In this document: piece by piece, positions 15,774-24,070 of the stretch
How the letters are laid out: the number at the start of each line of letters is the position of its first letter
How positions within the stretch are numbered: the stretch's first letter is position 1
Assembly (NCBI GenBank): GCA_021772655.1
Contig: JAJFLM010000202.1
Location: 1 to 43,886, forward strand
Length of the DNA: 43,886 nt
Direction of reading: 5' to 3'
Source of the DNA: Deltaproteobacteria bacterium
GTDB taxonomy: Bacteria; UBA10199; 2-02-FULL-50-16; JAJFLM01
The notes under the pieces: generated by a model
Seen by the model: the letters and a program-made list of their open reading frames with translations, nothing else
What the model was told of the DNA's origin: nothing
Databases searched by the model: none
Translations under genes and position numbers: made by a program

Positions 15774-18611
15774 TTAGGCCCGTTTTTTCTTTTTTGCTGC
15801 TGGCAGCAACTCTTGTAGATATCTTCCGGTAAAAGATTTCACATTCTGCGCCGCCTCTTCGGGTGTGCCTTCGACGACGATGTTCCCACCGCCACTTCCC
15901 CCTTCGGGGCCTAAATCGATAATCCAATCGGCTGTCTTAATCACATCTAAATTATGTTCAATGACAATCACCGTATTACCCGCATCAACCAAGCGATTCA
16001 GCACTTCCAGTAGTTTATTGATATCTTCAAAATGCAGGCCGGTGGTGGGTTCATCTAAAATATAAAGTGTTTTACCCGTTGAACGCTTAGAGAGTTCTTT
16101 AGAAAGTTTAATCCTCTGGGCTTCACCACCCGACAAGGTTGTGGCCGCCTGACCTAATTCGACATAACCTAAACCCACATCCATTAAGGTATCTAAACGA
16201 CTTTTAATGGTGGGGATATTCTCAAAGAAGCCGCTTGCTTCCTCAATGGTCATCTCTAAGACATCAGCAATGTTTTTGCCCTTGTATTGAATTTCTAAAG
16301 TCTCACGATTGAAGCGCTTGCCCCGACAAACTTCACATTCCACATAGACGTCTGGAAGAAAGTGCATTTCAATTTTCAGGATTCCATCACCTTCACAGGC
16401 TTCACAACGCCCCCCTTTTACATTAAAGGAAAAACGTCCTGGCTTATAACCACGAATCTTGGCTTCATTCAGACTCGCAAATAAATCACGAATCGGAGTA
16501 AACACTTGAGTATACGTCGCTGGATTAGAGCGCGGCGTCCGTCCAATCGGCGACTGATCAATATCAATAACCTTATCAATATGTTCTAAACCGATAAGTT
16601 CATCATGAGCACCTCCGGGGTTACGTGCCCCATTTAATTTATGAGCAATCGCTCTATAGAGCGTGTCATTGATTAAAGTACTTTTCCCCGAACCCGAAAC
16701 ACCTGTAACACAAGTAAACACACCCAAAGGAAACGACACACTAACCTTGTTGAGATTATTTTCGGTACAATGAGTGAGTGTTAAACTATTGCCATTGCCA
16801 GTCCGTCTGACTTTAGGGACCGCAATAGACTTTTTTCCTGAAAGATATTTTCCGGTCACTGACTTAGGATTCTTCATAACTTCTTGAGGCGTTCCACAAG
16901 CTACTACCTCACCCCCATGCACACCCGCGCCAGGACCCATATCAATGAGATAATCGGCTTCTTTCATAGTATTTTCATCGTGCTCTACGACTAATACTGT
17001 ATTCCCTAAATCACGAAGTCGATTCAGCGTTTCAATCAAGCGGTCATTATCACGTTGGTGTAAGCCAATAGAAGGTTCATCGAGGATATACAACACACCC
17101 ACCAAACTTGAACCAATCTGCGTAGCTAAACGGATCCGCTGAGCTTCACCACCAGAAAGAGAACCTGCACGGCGATCCAAGGTTAAATAGCCTAAACCCA
17201 CATTATTCATGAAACCTAAGCGCTCACGAATCTCTTTGAGGATACGTTCCGCAATCTTCTCATCTTTTTTATTGAGTTTTAATTTACCAAACCACTCGAC
17301 CGCTTGCTCAATAGAAAAACCGGCCGCATTATCGATATTTTTACTATCAATTTTGATAGCTAAGGCTTCTGGACGTAAGCGCGCTCCTTTACAGGTCGGG
17401 CATTTCTGCACAGTCATATATTTTTCTAATTCTTCGCGGATAGAATCACTGTCGGTTTCTTTGTAGCGACGATCCAGATTGGGGATAACGCCTTCGAAAC
17501 GCTCAGAATAGTTAGATACCTCGTCACCCATATCAAAAAAGAAATCGACTTTATCTTTACCCCCATAAATAACGAGCTTTTGAACTTTTTTAGGTAAGTC
17601 TTTAAAGGGCGTATAGACATCAAATTTATAATGCTTGGATAAACTCTCGAGCTGATTCCAATAATAATCTTCATAACGACCGGTCCACGGCACAATCGCC
17701 CCGTCACGCAGACTTAAATCAGGGTTGGGCACGACTTGCGCTTCATCAAAAAATTGTTTGATGCCCAGTCCGTTACAATCGGCACAGGCACCTTGTGGAT
17801 TATTAAACGAAAACATTTGCGGACCAATATCCGGATAACTCACACCACAATCAATACAGGCAAATTTTTCTGAAAAGGTCATGCTCTCGCCACCCAACAG
17901 CTCAATGGTCACAAGTCCTTCCGCATGACGTAAGGCTGTTTCAATGGAATCGGCTAAGCGCCCCTCAATACCCTCTTTTAAAATCAATCGATCTACAAAA
18001 AGGTCGATGTCGTGTTTCTTCTTTTTATCGATAACAATTTTATCAGCGAGGTCATAAGTATCACCATCCACGCGCACACGCACAAAGCCTTGCTTGGCAA
18101 AATTCTGCAGTTCTTTAGTATATTCACCTTTTCGGCTCCGCACCACCGGCGCCAACACATGCATCTTACTACCCGATTTTAATTTCATAATCTGATCGAC
18201 CATCTGACTGATGGTCTGCGCAGCAATCGGCTTATGACACTCATAACAAAAGGGCTTGCCGACCCGAGCAAAGAGCAAGCGAAAATAGTCATAGAGCTCA
18301 GTGACCGTTCCCACTGTGGATCGCGGATTATTACTAGTCTTCTTCTGCTCAATGGAGATAGCCGGTGATAGCCCCTCAATAGTATCCACATCGGGCTTAC
18401 CCATCTGCTCCAAAAATTGCCGAGCATAGGCTGATAATGACTCTACATAGCGGCGCTGCCCTTCGGCATAGAGCGTATCAAAGGCCAAAGAGGATTTCCC
18501 GGAGCCTGACAAACCCGTAATAACCGTCAGGCTATTGCGCGGAATCGAAACATTAACATTCTTCAGATTGTGTTGCCGGGCGCCCCGGACGATGATTTTT
18601 TGAGGTTCCAT
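15774..18611 (-). CDS. uvrA: Excinuclease ABC subunit A
   Basis: This 945-aa DNA damage sensor of nucleotide excision repair loads UvrB. It has two ABC modules. Walker [20 protein letters not shown] is near residue 32, with a first zinc motif region (CIDCG...CADCNGLG) and signature [16 protein letters not shown] near 490. The second Walker [17 protein letters not shown], is near 638, with the zinc finger CEACEGDG...CEVCRGKRF near 735-765 and the second [11 protein letters not shown] near 830. A Lys/Ala-rich tail ends the protein. No Shine-Dalgarno precedes ATG 18611, and no LexA-type operator (CTGT-N8-ACAG or GAAC-N4-GTTC) was seen in the 157 nt upstream. Confidence 0.98.
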   Translation of the reverse strand: MEPQKIIVRGARQHNLKNVNVSIPRNSLTVITGLSGSGKSSLAFDTLYAEGQRRYVESLSAYARQFLEQMGKPDVDTIEGLSPAISIEQKKTSNNPRSTVGTVTELYDYFRLLFARVGKPFCYECHKPIAAQTISQMVDQIMKLKSGSKMHVLAPVVRSRKGEYTKELQNFAKQGFVRVRVDGDTYDLADKIVIDKKKKHDIDLFVDRLILKEGIEGRLADSIETALRHAEGLVTIELLGGESMTFSEKFACIDCGVSYPDIGPQMFSFNNPQGACADCNGLGIKQFFDEAQVVPNPDLSLRDGAIVPWTGRYEDYYWNQLESLSKHYKFDVYTPFKDLPKKVQKLVIYGGKDKVDFFFDMGDEVSNYSERFEGVIPNLDRRYKETDSDSIREELEKYMTVQKCPTCKGARLRPEALAIKIDSKNIDNAAGFSIEQAVEWFGKLKLNKKDEKIAERILKEIRERLGFMNNVGLGYLTLDRRAGSLSGGEAQRIRLATQIGSSLVGVLYILDEPSIGLHQRDNDRLIETLNRLRDLGNTVLVVEHDENTMKEADYLIDMGPGAGVHGGEVVACGTPQEVMKNPKSVTGKYLSGKKSIAVPKVRRTGNGNSLTLTHCTENNLNKVSVSFPLGVFTCVTGVSGSGKSTLINDTLYRAIAHKLNGARNPGGAHDELIGLEHIDKVIDIDQSPIGRTPRSNPATYTQVFTPIRDLFASLNEAKIRGYKPGRFSFNVKGGRCEACEGDGILKIEMHFLPDVYVECEVCRGKRFNRETLEIQYKGKNIADVLEMTIEEASGFFENIPTIKSRLDTLMDVGLGYVELGQAATTLSGGEAQRIKLSKELSKRSTGKTLYILDEPTTGLHFEDINKLLEVLNRLVDAGNTVIVIEHNLDVIKTADWIIDLGPEGGSGGGNIVVEGTPEEAAQNVKSFTGRYLQELLPAAKKKKRA

Positions 18612-18768
18612 AGTGAACTCGCGAGCTTAGTCGGTCTTAAGAATAGACGCAATACTAAAGCTATCTCCTTAAGGGGCGTTTTCGCAGTTTAAGGGAAAAG
18701 GTTGCGGGAATCCGTTAGAAAGCTTGATTCACCGCAAATACCCTCAAAACCAGAGTTCTACGATAACA

Positions 18769-19122
18769 CTATAAAATCTTTAGAATTTCTTCAGGGGGGC
18801 GCCCCAAAGCCGCTTTTTTACCATTGATGACGATCGGCCGCTCAATCAATACAGGATGCTCTACCATCAACTTTATCCATTCCTGGCGAGAACGTTCATC
18901 TTGTTTACTGAGATCCAAATCTTTAAAAGTGGCTTCTTTAGTACGCATCACCTCAAGTGGCTCCTTGCCAAGCGCTTGTAAAATAGTATCCAGCTCTTTT
19001 ACTGACGGTGGGGTTTTAAGATACTCAATAATTTTCGGCGTCACACCTTGATCTGCTAACAAAGCCAAAGTCTGCCGGCTTTTACTGCAACGTGGATTAT
19101 GATAAATGCTAATTTGACTCAT
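18769..19122 (-). CDS. arsC: ArsC/YfgD-family glutaredoxin-like reductase
   Basis: The protein of about 117 aa has the ArsC fold. IYHNPRCSKSRQTLALL near the N-terminus carries the catalytic Cys in N-P-x-C-S-K-S. The C-terminal ERPIVINGKKAALGRPPEEIL supplies the conserved R-P-I and G-R-P-P motifs. Members are glutathione/glutaredoxin-linked arsenate reductases or the housekeeping YfgD/Spx-like relatives; no other ars gene is near, so a specific arsenate role is not supported by context. ATG 19122, with TAAGGAG 5 nt upstream, is preferred over the in-frame GTG at 19128. It follows the epimerase gene by about 23 nt. Confidence 0.88.
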   Translation of the reverse strand: MSQISIYHNPRCSKSRQTLALLADQGVTPKIIEYLKTPPSVKELDTILQALGKEPLEVMRTKEATFKDLDLSKQDERSRQEWIKLMVEHPVLIERPIVINGKKAALGRPPEEILKIL

Positions 19123-19145
19123 ACTCACTCCTTAGATTCAATACT

Positions 19146-20123
19146 TTATAGCCAACCGGCTTCACGGTAGCCTGCTGTGGTCGCTTCAATACAACGCGCC
19201 AGATTATATTTTGGCTGCCAAGCAAAATCGCGTTGCAAGGCAGCGCTCGAACAAGCAAATGCTGGCACGGTCACTTGTTGGTACTGCTTATAATCTAATT
19301 GATTGTGATAACGTAACAACTTAGCGGCCGCGGTGCTCCCCAACATTAAAGCAAAAAAAATAGCCTTTGGAATAGGCACCATAAAAATATGACGTTCCAT
19401 CACGCGACTCAATTCATTCCACATTTGATCCAAATTGGCATTCTCTGGATGCGTTGTGAAATAAATCCGATGCTGTGAACTCGTGTCTCCCAACAAACTA
19501 GCGATTGCGTCTACTAAATCATCGACATAAATATAACTGATAAGCTGATTAAACCCGGTAATTCTAAAACCAAAACCCCGCGCCGCCATCTTAAAAATGG
19601 TTAGCAACGCTGGATCCCCAGGGCCATAAACGGCACCGGGTCTAAAACTAGTGACAGGAAAAGGTGCATAGGTACGTAAATAACGCTCAGCATCCAATTT
19701 TGATTGCCCGTAAGGTTCGTTAGGTTGCTCCTGATCCGTTTCCACATGAGGCCGCGAAGAATCACTCGGTCCATTAGCCGCTAGGGATGAAGCAAAAAGA
19801 AATCTTTTAGGCTGCCAACGCTGACGTTTAAGACACGTTAATAAATTTTGAACCGCCGTAAAATTAATCTCACGATAATCTTCTAAACGATCAGCCGCTA
19901 CTAAACCCGCCAAATGAATCACTTGATCACAAGGTGGCAATAATAATTCGGGGTCTTTAAAAATACTTAAGTCACCCTTAAGCTGATGCAGATTTTCAGT
20001 TGGAAGATCACGCGCTTTTTGAGGGTTGCGTACTAAAGCAATAACTTCATGGCCATCGGCGACTAAACGGTGACATAAATGCGTTCCGATAAAACCAGTA
20101 GCCCCAGTAATGAAGATACGCAT
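19146..20123 (-). CDS. NAD(P)-dependent epimerase/dehydratase (extended SDR)
   Basis: The 325-aa protein is an extended short-chain dehydrogenase/reductase. It has the Rossmann glycine motif TGATGFIGTHL at residues 7-17, GDLS and LAG cofactor contacts, the catalytic YGQSK (Tyr-x-x-x-Lys) near residue 137-141, and the RPGAVYGPGD motif near 163. These act on nucleotide sugars, steroids or similar substrates; which one is not visible here. GGAGAG lies about 8 nt before ATG 20123. It follows the broken phosphohexomutase gene by about 19 nt, so a sugar-nucleotide role is possible but unproved. Confidence 0.9.
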   Translation of the reverse strand: MRIFITGATGFIGTHLCHRLVADGHEVIALVRNPQKARDLPTENLHQLKGDLSIFKDPELLLPPCDQVIHLAGLVAADRLEDYREINFTAVQNLLTCLKRQRWQPKRFLFASSLAANGPSDSSRPHVETDQEQPNEPYGQSKLDAERYLRTYAPFPVTSFRPGAVYGPGDPALLTIFKMAARGFGFRITGFNQLISYIYVDDLVDAIASLLGDTSSQHRIYFTTHPENANLDQMWNELSRVMERHIFMVPIPKAIFFALMLGSTAAAKLLRYHNQLDYKQYQQVTVPAFACSSAALQRDFAWQPKYNLARCIEATTAGYREAGWL

Positions 20124-20142
20124 GACTTACTCTCCAATAAAA

Positions 20143-20637
20143 TTATAATGCCAAGGCTTGTTTAATCGCAGTCAGTAATTCATCGACTCTTTCTACTGAA
20201 CTAGCTTCGGCGTATAGCCTCAGTAAAGGCTCTGTTCCTGACGGCCTCATCAGCACCCAAGAACCATCATTTAAGTTTAATCGACAGCCATCGCTACGAT
20301 CAATATCATTCACGGAAACACCGGATAATTCTGCTACCGAAAAATCACTCAAACGGGCTTTAACAGCATCTGCTTGCTCAGCCGGCAACTTAAAATCATC
20401 ACGCCGGAAATGATGAGCTCCGACTAAGGTCTGCAAATCACTCACCAATTGAGCTAAACTCTTTTTCCGCTGCGACATCATTTCTAGAATCAATAAGCCT
20501 GATAAAATACCATCACGTTCAGGAACATGCTCTACGACAGAGATACCACCTGATTCTTCGCCGCCAATTAATGGATTCAAATCATGAAAGCGGGCACAAA
20601 TATTCTTAAAACCAATCGCAGTACACTCTATTTTCAA
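20143..20637 (-). pseudogene. Phosphohexomutase, C-terminal part after in-frame TGA
   Basis: This segment continues the reading frame of the N-terminal part (20638-21552) without any shift, directly after TGA at 20640-20638. It begins LKIECTAIGFKNI and holds the sugar-binding loop GGEESGG (the family's G-E-E-S/H-G motif) and the phosphate-binding RPSGTEPLLRLYAE of the C-terminal domain. It cannot work as a mutase alone, because the catalytic serine and metal loop are in the other part. A TTG directly follows the TGA, but no Shine-Dalgarno supports separate initiation. Either the gene is a pseudogene, the TGA is read through, or the base is a sequencing or assembly error. Confidence 0.8.
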
Positions 20638-21552
20638 TCAATATTGTTTACATAAAGCATCAATCATCTGAGTTGTGGAGACAGTTTTTACTACGTCTCC
20701 CGTAAGCTCACGATCCTCCACTAAATGCTGTAAAATTAATGCGAAAAGATGATGGCTATCAATAAAGCGGCCCGTTTCATCCATCGTCCCAATACGATCG
20801 GCATCACCATCGGTGGCTAAACCAATATCAATGCCTTCGTGAGCAACGGCTTCCGCTAATTCTTCGAGATTTTTAGCAATGGGCTCCGGTTGAATCCCTT
20901 GAAAAGACGGGTTGCTGTCGCCATGCAATTCTTTAACACCATCTAAAAGCACAGCTTGAAAATACCCACCACCAGAACCATGCATAGCATCTGAAACAAT
21001 ATGCCATCCGGCATTACGAATACTAGTAACATCAACAAAAGATTGTAACTGCTTTACGTAAAGATCCATCGGATCAAATTCATGAAACAAACCCTGCTTT
21101 TGGGCCTGCTTAAGATCTAACTTGAGTGGCGTTTTACCTTGTGCATTATTTTTTTGCAGTTGAGCTTCAATAGGATTCGTATAATCAGATGAAGCGGAAC
21201 TTCCATCTGCTTCTTTAAACTTAATACCATTCCAATCAAAAGGATTATGACTGGCTGTCACCATGACTCCTGCACCCCCATTAAAGGCCTTAGTCATCCA
21301 AGAAATACAGGGAGTCGGACAATACTGTTTGGCAAAATGAACTTCTAATCCATTAGCACATAAGACACTGGCAACCGTCTCAGCAAATTGGCGTGATAAA
21401 AAGCGGCGATCATACCCTAAAAAAATCTTATCGGGTTCTGAACGAGTTTGAAAAACATCGCAAAATGCTTGGATAACATGCTCCACATTTTCAAAAGTGA
21501 AATCACGTGCAATCAATCCACGCCAACCATCTGTCCCAAATTTTATACTCAT
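20638..21552 (-). CDS. Phosphoglucomutase/phosphomannomutase, N-terminal part ending at in-frame TGA
   Basis: The 304-aa product has the alpha-D-phosphohexomutase N-terminus (IKFGTDGWRG), the catalytic phosphoserine loop VMVTASHNP and the metal loop DGDADRIG. It stops at ...DALCKQY followed by TGA. Relatives of this type continue Y-G-L-K/P-x-x-E-T-x-x-G-F-K, and the sequence after the TGA reads L-K-I-E-C-T-A-I-G-F-K in the same frame. The TGA thus sits at an expected glycine (GGA to TGA, one base). The full enzyme would be 469 codons, normal for the family. ATG 21552 overlaps the pdxA stop (ATGA) and has GGGAG 4 nt upstream. The enzyme would interconvert hexose 1- and 6-phosphates; GlmM activity cannot be excluded. 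Confidence 0.85.
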   Translation of the reverse strand: MSIKFGTDGWRGLIARDFTFENVEHVIQAFCDVFQTRSEPDKIFLGYDRRFLSRQFAETVASVLCANGLEVHFAKQYCPTPCISWMTKAFNGGAGVMVTASHNPFDWNGIKFKEADGSSASSDYTNPIEAQLQKNNAQGKTPLKLDLKQAQKQGLFHEFDPMDLYVKQLQSFVDVTSIRNAGWHIVSDAMHGSGGGYFQAVLLDGVKELHGDSNPSFQGIQPEPIAKNLEELAEAVAHEGIDIGLATDGDADRIGTMDETGRFIDSHHLFALILQHLVEDRELTGDVVKTVSTTQMIDALCKQY

Positions 21553-22499
21553 ATTACTCCCACTAATTTAGCCGCCAGCTTCCCCGCCGCAATCATACTT
21601 CCTGGGTTTGCTTTACCTTGCCACGCAATATCAAAAGCAACTCCATGATCCACACTTGTCCTAACAAAAGGTAGCCCCAAGGTCATATTGACCGCTTCAT
21701 CGAAATGCAAGAGCTTAACTGGAATCAGACCTTGATCATGATAAAGGCTAACAACCGCATCAAATTGCCCCTGCACGGCTTGATAAAATACTGTATCTCC
21801 GGGCAAGGGCCCCACAATATTAATCCCGGATTGACGTGCTTTTTTGACAGCCGGAATAATTTTTTTAGCTTCTTCATCGCCAAATAAACCACCCTCACTG
21901 GCATGCGGGTTAAATCCTGCAATGGCTAAACGAGGTTTCTTGAAAAGAAAACGCTGTGACATCACCTCATGAGTCAATTCAATAGCCCGCAACACCCGAA
22001 CAGGCGTCAACAAAGCTGGGACCCGGCTTAAGGGTTCATGGAGGGTAACCAAAACTATTTTAAGTTGTGGCCCCACCATCATTAAATAAGTTTGTGTCTT
22101 GATACCCGCCAATGCCGCGAGTAATTCCGTATGCCCCGGATGAGCACAACCTGCCAGATGAATATGTTCTTTGCAAATCGGTGCTGTCACAATGGCCTGA
22201 CACTCACCTTGTTGTACCTGCCGCACGGCCTCTTCAATATAGGCTAAAGCAACTTCACCACAACGACGCTTAGCAGAACGGCGCGTCACACTTAACTGAG
22301 GCTCTACAACATCTAGATTTTTCGGCAAGGTTTTTTTGAGCAGAACCGCTGCTTCCTCAAGCAAATGACGATGCCCGCAAATCCGCAGATCAGCGACCCG
22401 CTTTAATGGGGCTAAAACCCGCACAATAACCTCAGCACCCACACCGCGTGGGTCACCCATCGTAATCGCTAAACGTGGCTTGCTGGATTGACCTGGCAT
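21549..22499 (-). CDS. pdxA: 4-hydroxythreonine-4-phosphate dehydrogenase
   Basis: The 316-aa protein matches PdxA, which oxidises 4-phosphohydroxy-L-threonine in pyridoxal phosphate synthesis. Visible are the N-terminal ITMGDPRGVGAEV (family G-D-P-A/R-G-I/V-G-x-E), the metal-site region HPGHTELLA, FNPHASEGGLFGDEE and SLYHDQGLIPVK, and the C-terminal VRTSVDHGVAFDIA. It is slightly shorter than usual at the C-terminus and ends in TGA within the start of the mutase gene. It starts 9 nt after the SurA-like gene. The order mfd-PPIase-surA-pdxA is familiar from deltaproteobacterial genomes. Confidence 0.96.
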   Translation of the reverse strand: MPGQSSKPRLAITMGDPRGVGAEVIVRVLAPLKRVADLRICGHRHLLEEAAVLLKKTLPKNLDVVEPQLSVTRRSAKRRCGEVALAYIEEAVRQVQQGECQAIVTAPICKEHIHLAGCAHPGHTELLAALAGIKTQTYLMMVGPQLKIVLVTLHEPLSRVPALLTPVRVLRAIELTHEVMSQRFLFKKPRLAIAGFNPHASEGGLFGDEEAKKIIPAVKKARQSGINIVGPLPGDTVFYQAVQGQFDAVVSLYHDQGLIPVKLLHFDEAVNMTLGLPFVRTSVDHGVAFDIAWQGKANPGSMIAAGKLAAKLVGVI

Positions 22500-22508
22500 A
22501 AATAAAAC

Positions 22509-23126
22509 TTAAGAATTATCTTTAATTTCAACAAAAGAGCGCTGACGGACTCCACTGAGATACTCTTTCAGTAAATCTCGTGATTTTGCCTCAAGAATAT
22601 TCATGCGCATTTGCTCTTCGGTTTCTTTTTTTGACTGAGATGGAAAACGCGTTTTGTAAGACACAAAATCCTTTTCATCTATCTCAATTTTTCCATAGAT
22701 ATTCTGTCGCATAAACTTCATCAGGCGAATTCTATTCAATAAATCCTTTTTATAAGCAGCATAGGGTATCCCCTTTTTAGACAATTCGCTCTTCAGTTGG
22801 GAAAGTGTCACCTGATTTTGCGCTAAAATACCCCGCAGGGCTTGATCTGCTTCCTGATCAGACACTTCAATTTTTAAACGTTCAATTTCTTGCAACAATA
22901 ATTTATCATTAATGATTTCCTCGAGGATTTCACTACGGGTTTGCTTCTTTTTTGAACTAAACTTGCCTTTTTGAGCGGCCATCCGCTCATTTACTTCGGA
23001 AGACAAAATAATCTCAGAACCAACAATGGCCACTATCCCATCAACCAATTGCTCGGCAGCCTCCGTAACAGTGGGTCCGGCCACACTGAGCAAAAGCGCT
23101 AGCGTAATTTTTACAAACAACTTCAT
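22509..23126 (-). CDS. surA: SurA-type periplasmic chaperone lacking PPIase domains
   Basis: The 205-aa protein has a signal peptide (MKLFVKITLALLLSVAGPTVTEAA) and then the SurA N-terminal chaperone domain: VDGIVAIVGSEIILSSEVNERM and a helical region with EILEEIINDKLLLQEI, ending in a C-terminal helix. No parvulin (PPIase) domain follows, whereas E. coli SurA has two. It should bind unfolded outer-membrane proteins in the periplasm. Its ATG overlaps the stop of the parvulin lipoprotein gene (ATGA), so the two are translationally coupled. AAGGTGG precedes the start. The two products may split the SurA functions. Confidence 0.88.
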   Translation of the reverse strand: MKLFVKITLALLLSVAGPTVTEAAEQLVDGIVAIVGSEIILSSEVNERMAAQKGKFSSKKKQTRSEILEEIINDKLLLQEIERLKIEVSDQEADQALRGILAQNQVTLSQLKSELSKKGIPYAAYKKDLLNRIRLMKFMRQNIYGKIEIDEKDFVSYKTRFPSQSKKETEEQMRMNILEAKSRDLLKEYLSGVRQRSFVEIKDNS

Positions 23127-24067
23127 AATACCACCTTCTCTAAAACCGATTCATCCACCTTTACACGAATCGTATCACTTAATTGCCGAACTTTATCCTC
23201 AATCAAAGCTTGCGCACGTTGCTGTGTCAAGAGTTCTCTAATAGCGGCTTCCGCTTCCTGATAATTTTGACGTTTCTGCTTCCGTTTATCTAAAGCTTTA
23301 AATAAATGGTAACCATAATCTGATGAGATGACCTTACTATGACGACCTTTCTTTAGTGCAAAACAATTTTCTACAAAAACCGGTGGATACTCCCCCTTAG
23401 CAAAATAACCTAAATCACCACCCTCGGCCGCTTCAGGACTCATAGAATGTTGTCGCGCCAGCTCGGCAAAATCAGCACCGGCTTCTAGTTCCTTATAGAG
23501 CTGTTCAGCTTTTTCGCGACTGTCGACAAAAATATGTAAGGCATGCACTTGCGCCGGCTGAAAAAAATCTTTGGCGTGTTCTCGATAATATTTCTTAGCA
23601 TCATTAATACTGACTTGCACCGCAGGAATTACTTGATTGCGGATCCAATCTTGAATAAGAAATTTCTCCTGCTGTACTTCCTCCCATTCAGCCAAACTAA
23701 GATTCATTTTTTTCAATTTGGCTGCAAAATCAGCCTCACCATAACCACTCTTTAGTGTTTCAAGGTGGGCTTGTAAGGCTTCTGTATCAATCGTCATTCC
23801 CAGAGCACGCGCCTGAATCAACAAAAGACGATGGCGAATCAATTGGTCTACCAAGCGGTGTTTGATCCGCAAAGCTTCTGCTTTAGACAAAGCCGGTTCG
23901 GCTTCACCTGTATTCACCCGTTGCATCCAATAAGCCCGCTGCAAGTCTGCAATGCTAATCGGTTGATCATCTACAGTTGCCACCCAATCTGGACTCGCTT
24001 GGCTACAAGCGGCCAATACCAGGATAAACCCCGCCACAAGGACATATGTCAGTTTAGAATACTTCAT
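23123..24067 (-). CDS. Parvulin-type peptidyl-prolyl isomerase lipoprotein
   Basis: The 314-aa protein starts with a lipoprotein signal ending LVLAAC (Cys21). It then has a SurA-N-like helical region (DDQPISIADLQRAYWMQRV...VDQLIRHRLLLIQARALGM) and one parvulin domain at about residues 168-260 (VHALHIFVDSREKAEQLYKELEAGADFAELARQHS...GGDLGYF...GYHLFKALDKR). It is probably anchored to a membrane on the periplasmic side and helps fold outer-membrane proteins. It starts 3 nt after the mfd stop codon and overlaps the SurA-like gene, so all three are likely on one mRNA. It ends with TGA. Confidence 0.93.
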   Translation of the reverse strand: MKYSKLTYVLVAGFILVLAACSQASPDWVATVDDQPISIADLQRAYWMQRVNTGEAEPALSKAEALRIKHRLVDQLIRHRLLLIQARALGMTIDTEALQAHLETLKSGYGEADFAAKLKKMNLSLAEWEEVQQEKFLIQDWIRNQVIPAVQVSINDAKKYYREHAKDFFQPAQVHALHIFVDSREKAEQLYKELEAGADFAELARQHSMSPEAAEGGDLGYFAKGEYPPVFVENCFALKKGRHSKVISSDYGYHLFKALDKRKQKRQNYQEAEAAIRELLTQQRAQALIEDKVRQLSDTIRVKVDESVLEKVVL

Positions 24068-24070
24068 TGT

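Noticed and set aside
20143-21552. Reassigned genetic code with TGA as glycine (code 25) or tryptophan (code 4)
   Set aside because: The large genes (smc, putA, mfd, uvrA, ppdK) have no in-frame TGA, tryptophan is TGG, and four other genes end normally at TGA, three of them in overlaps with the next start codon.
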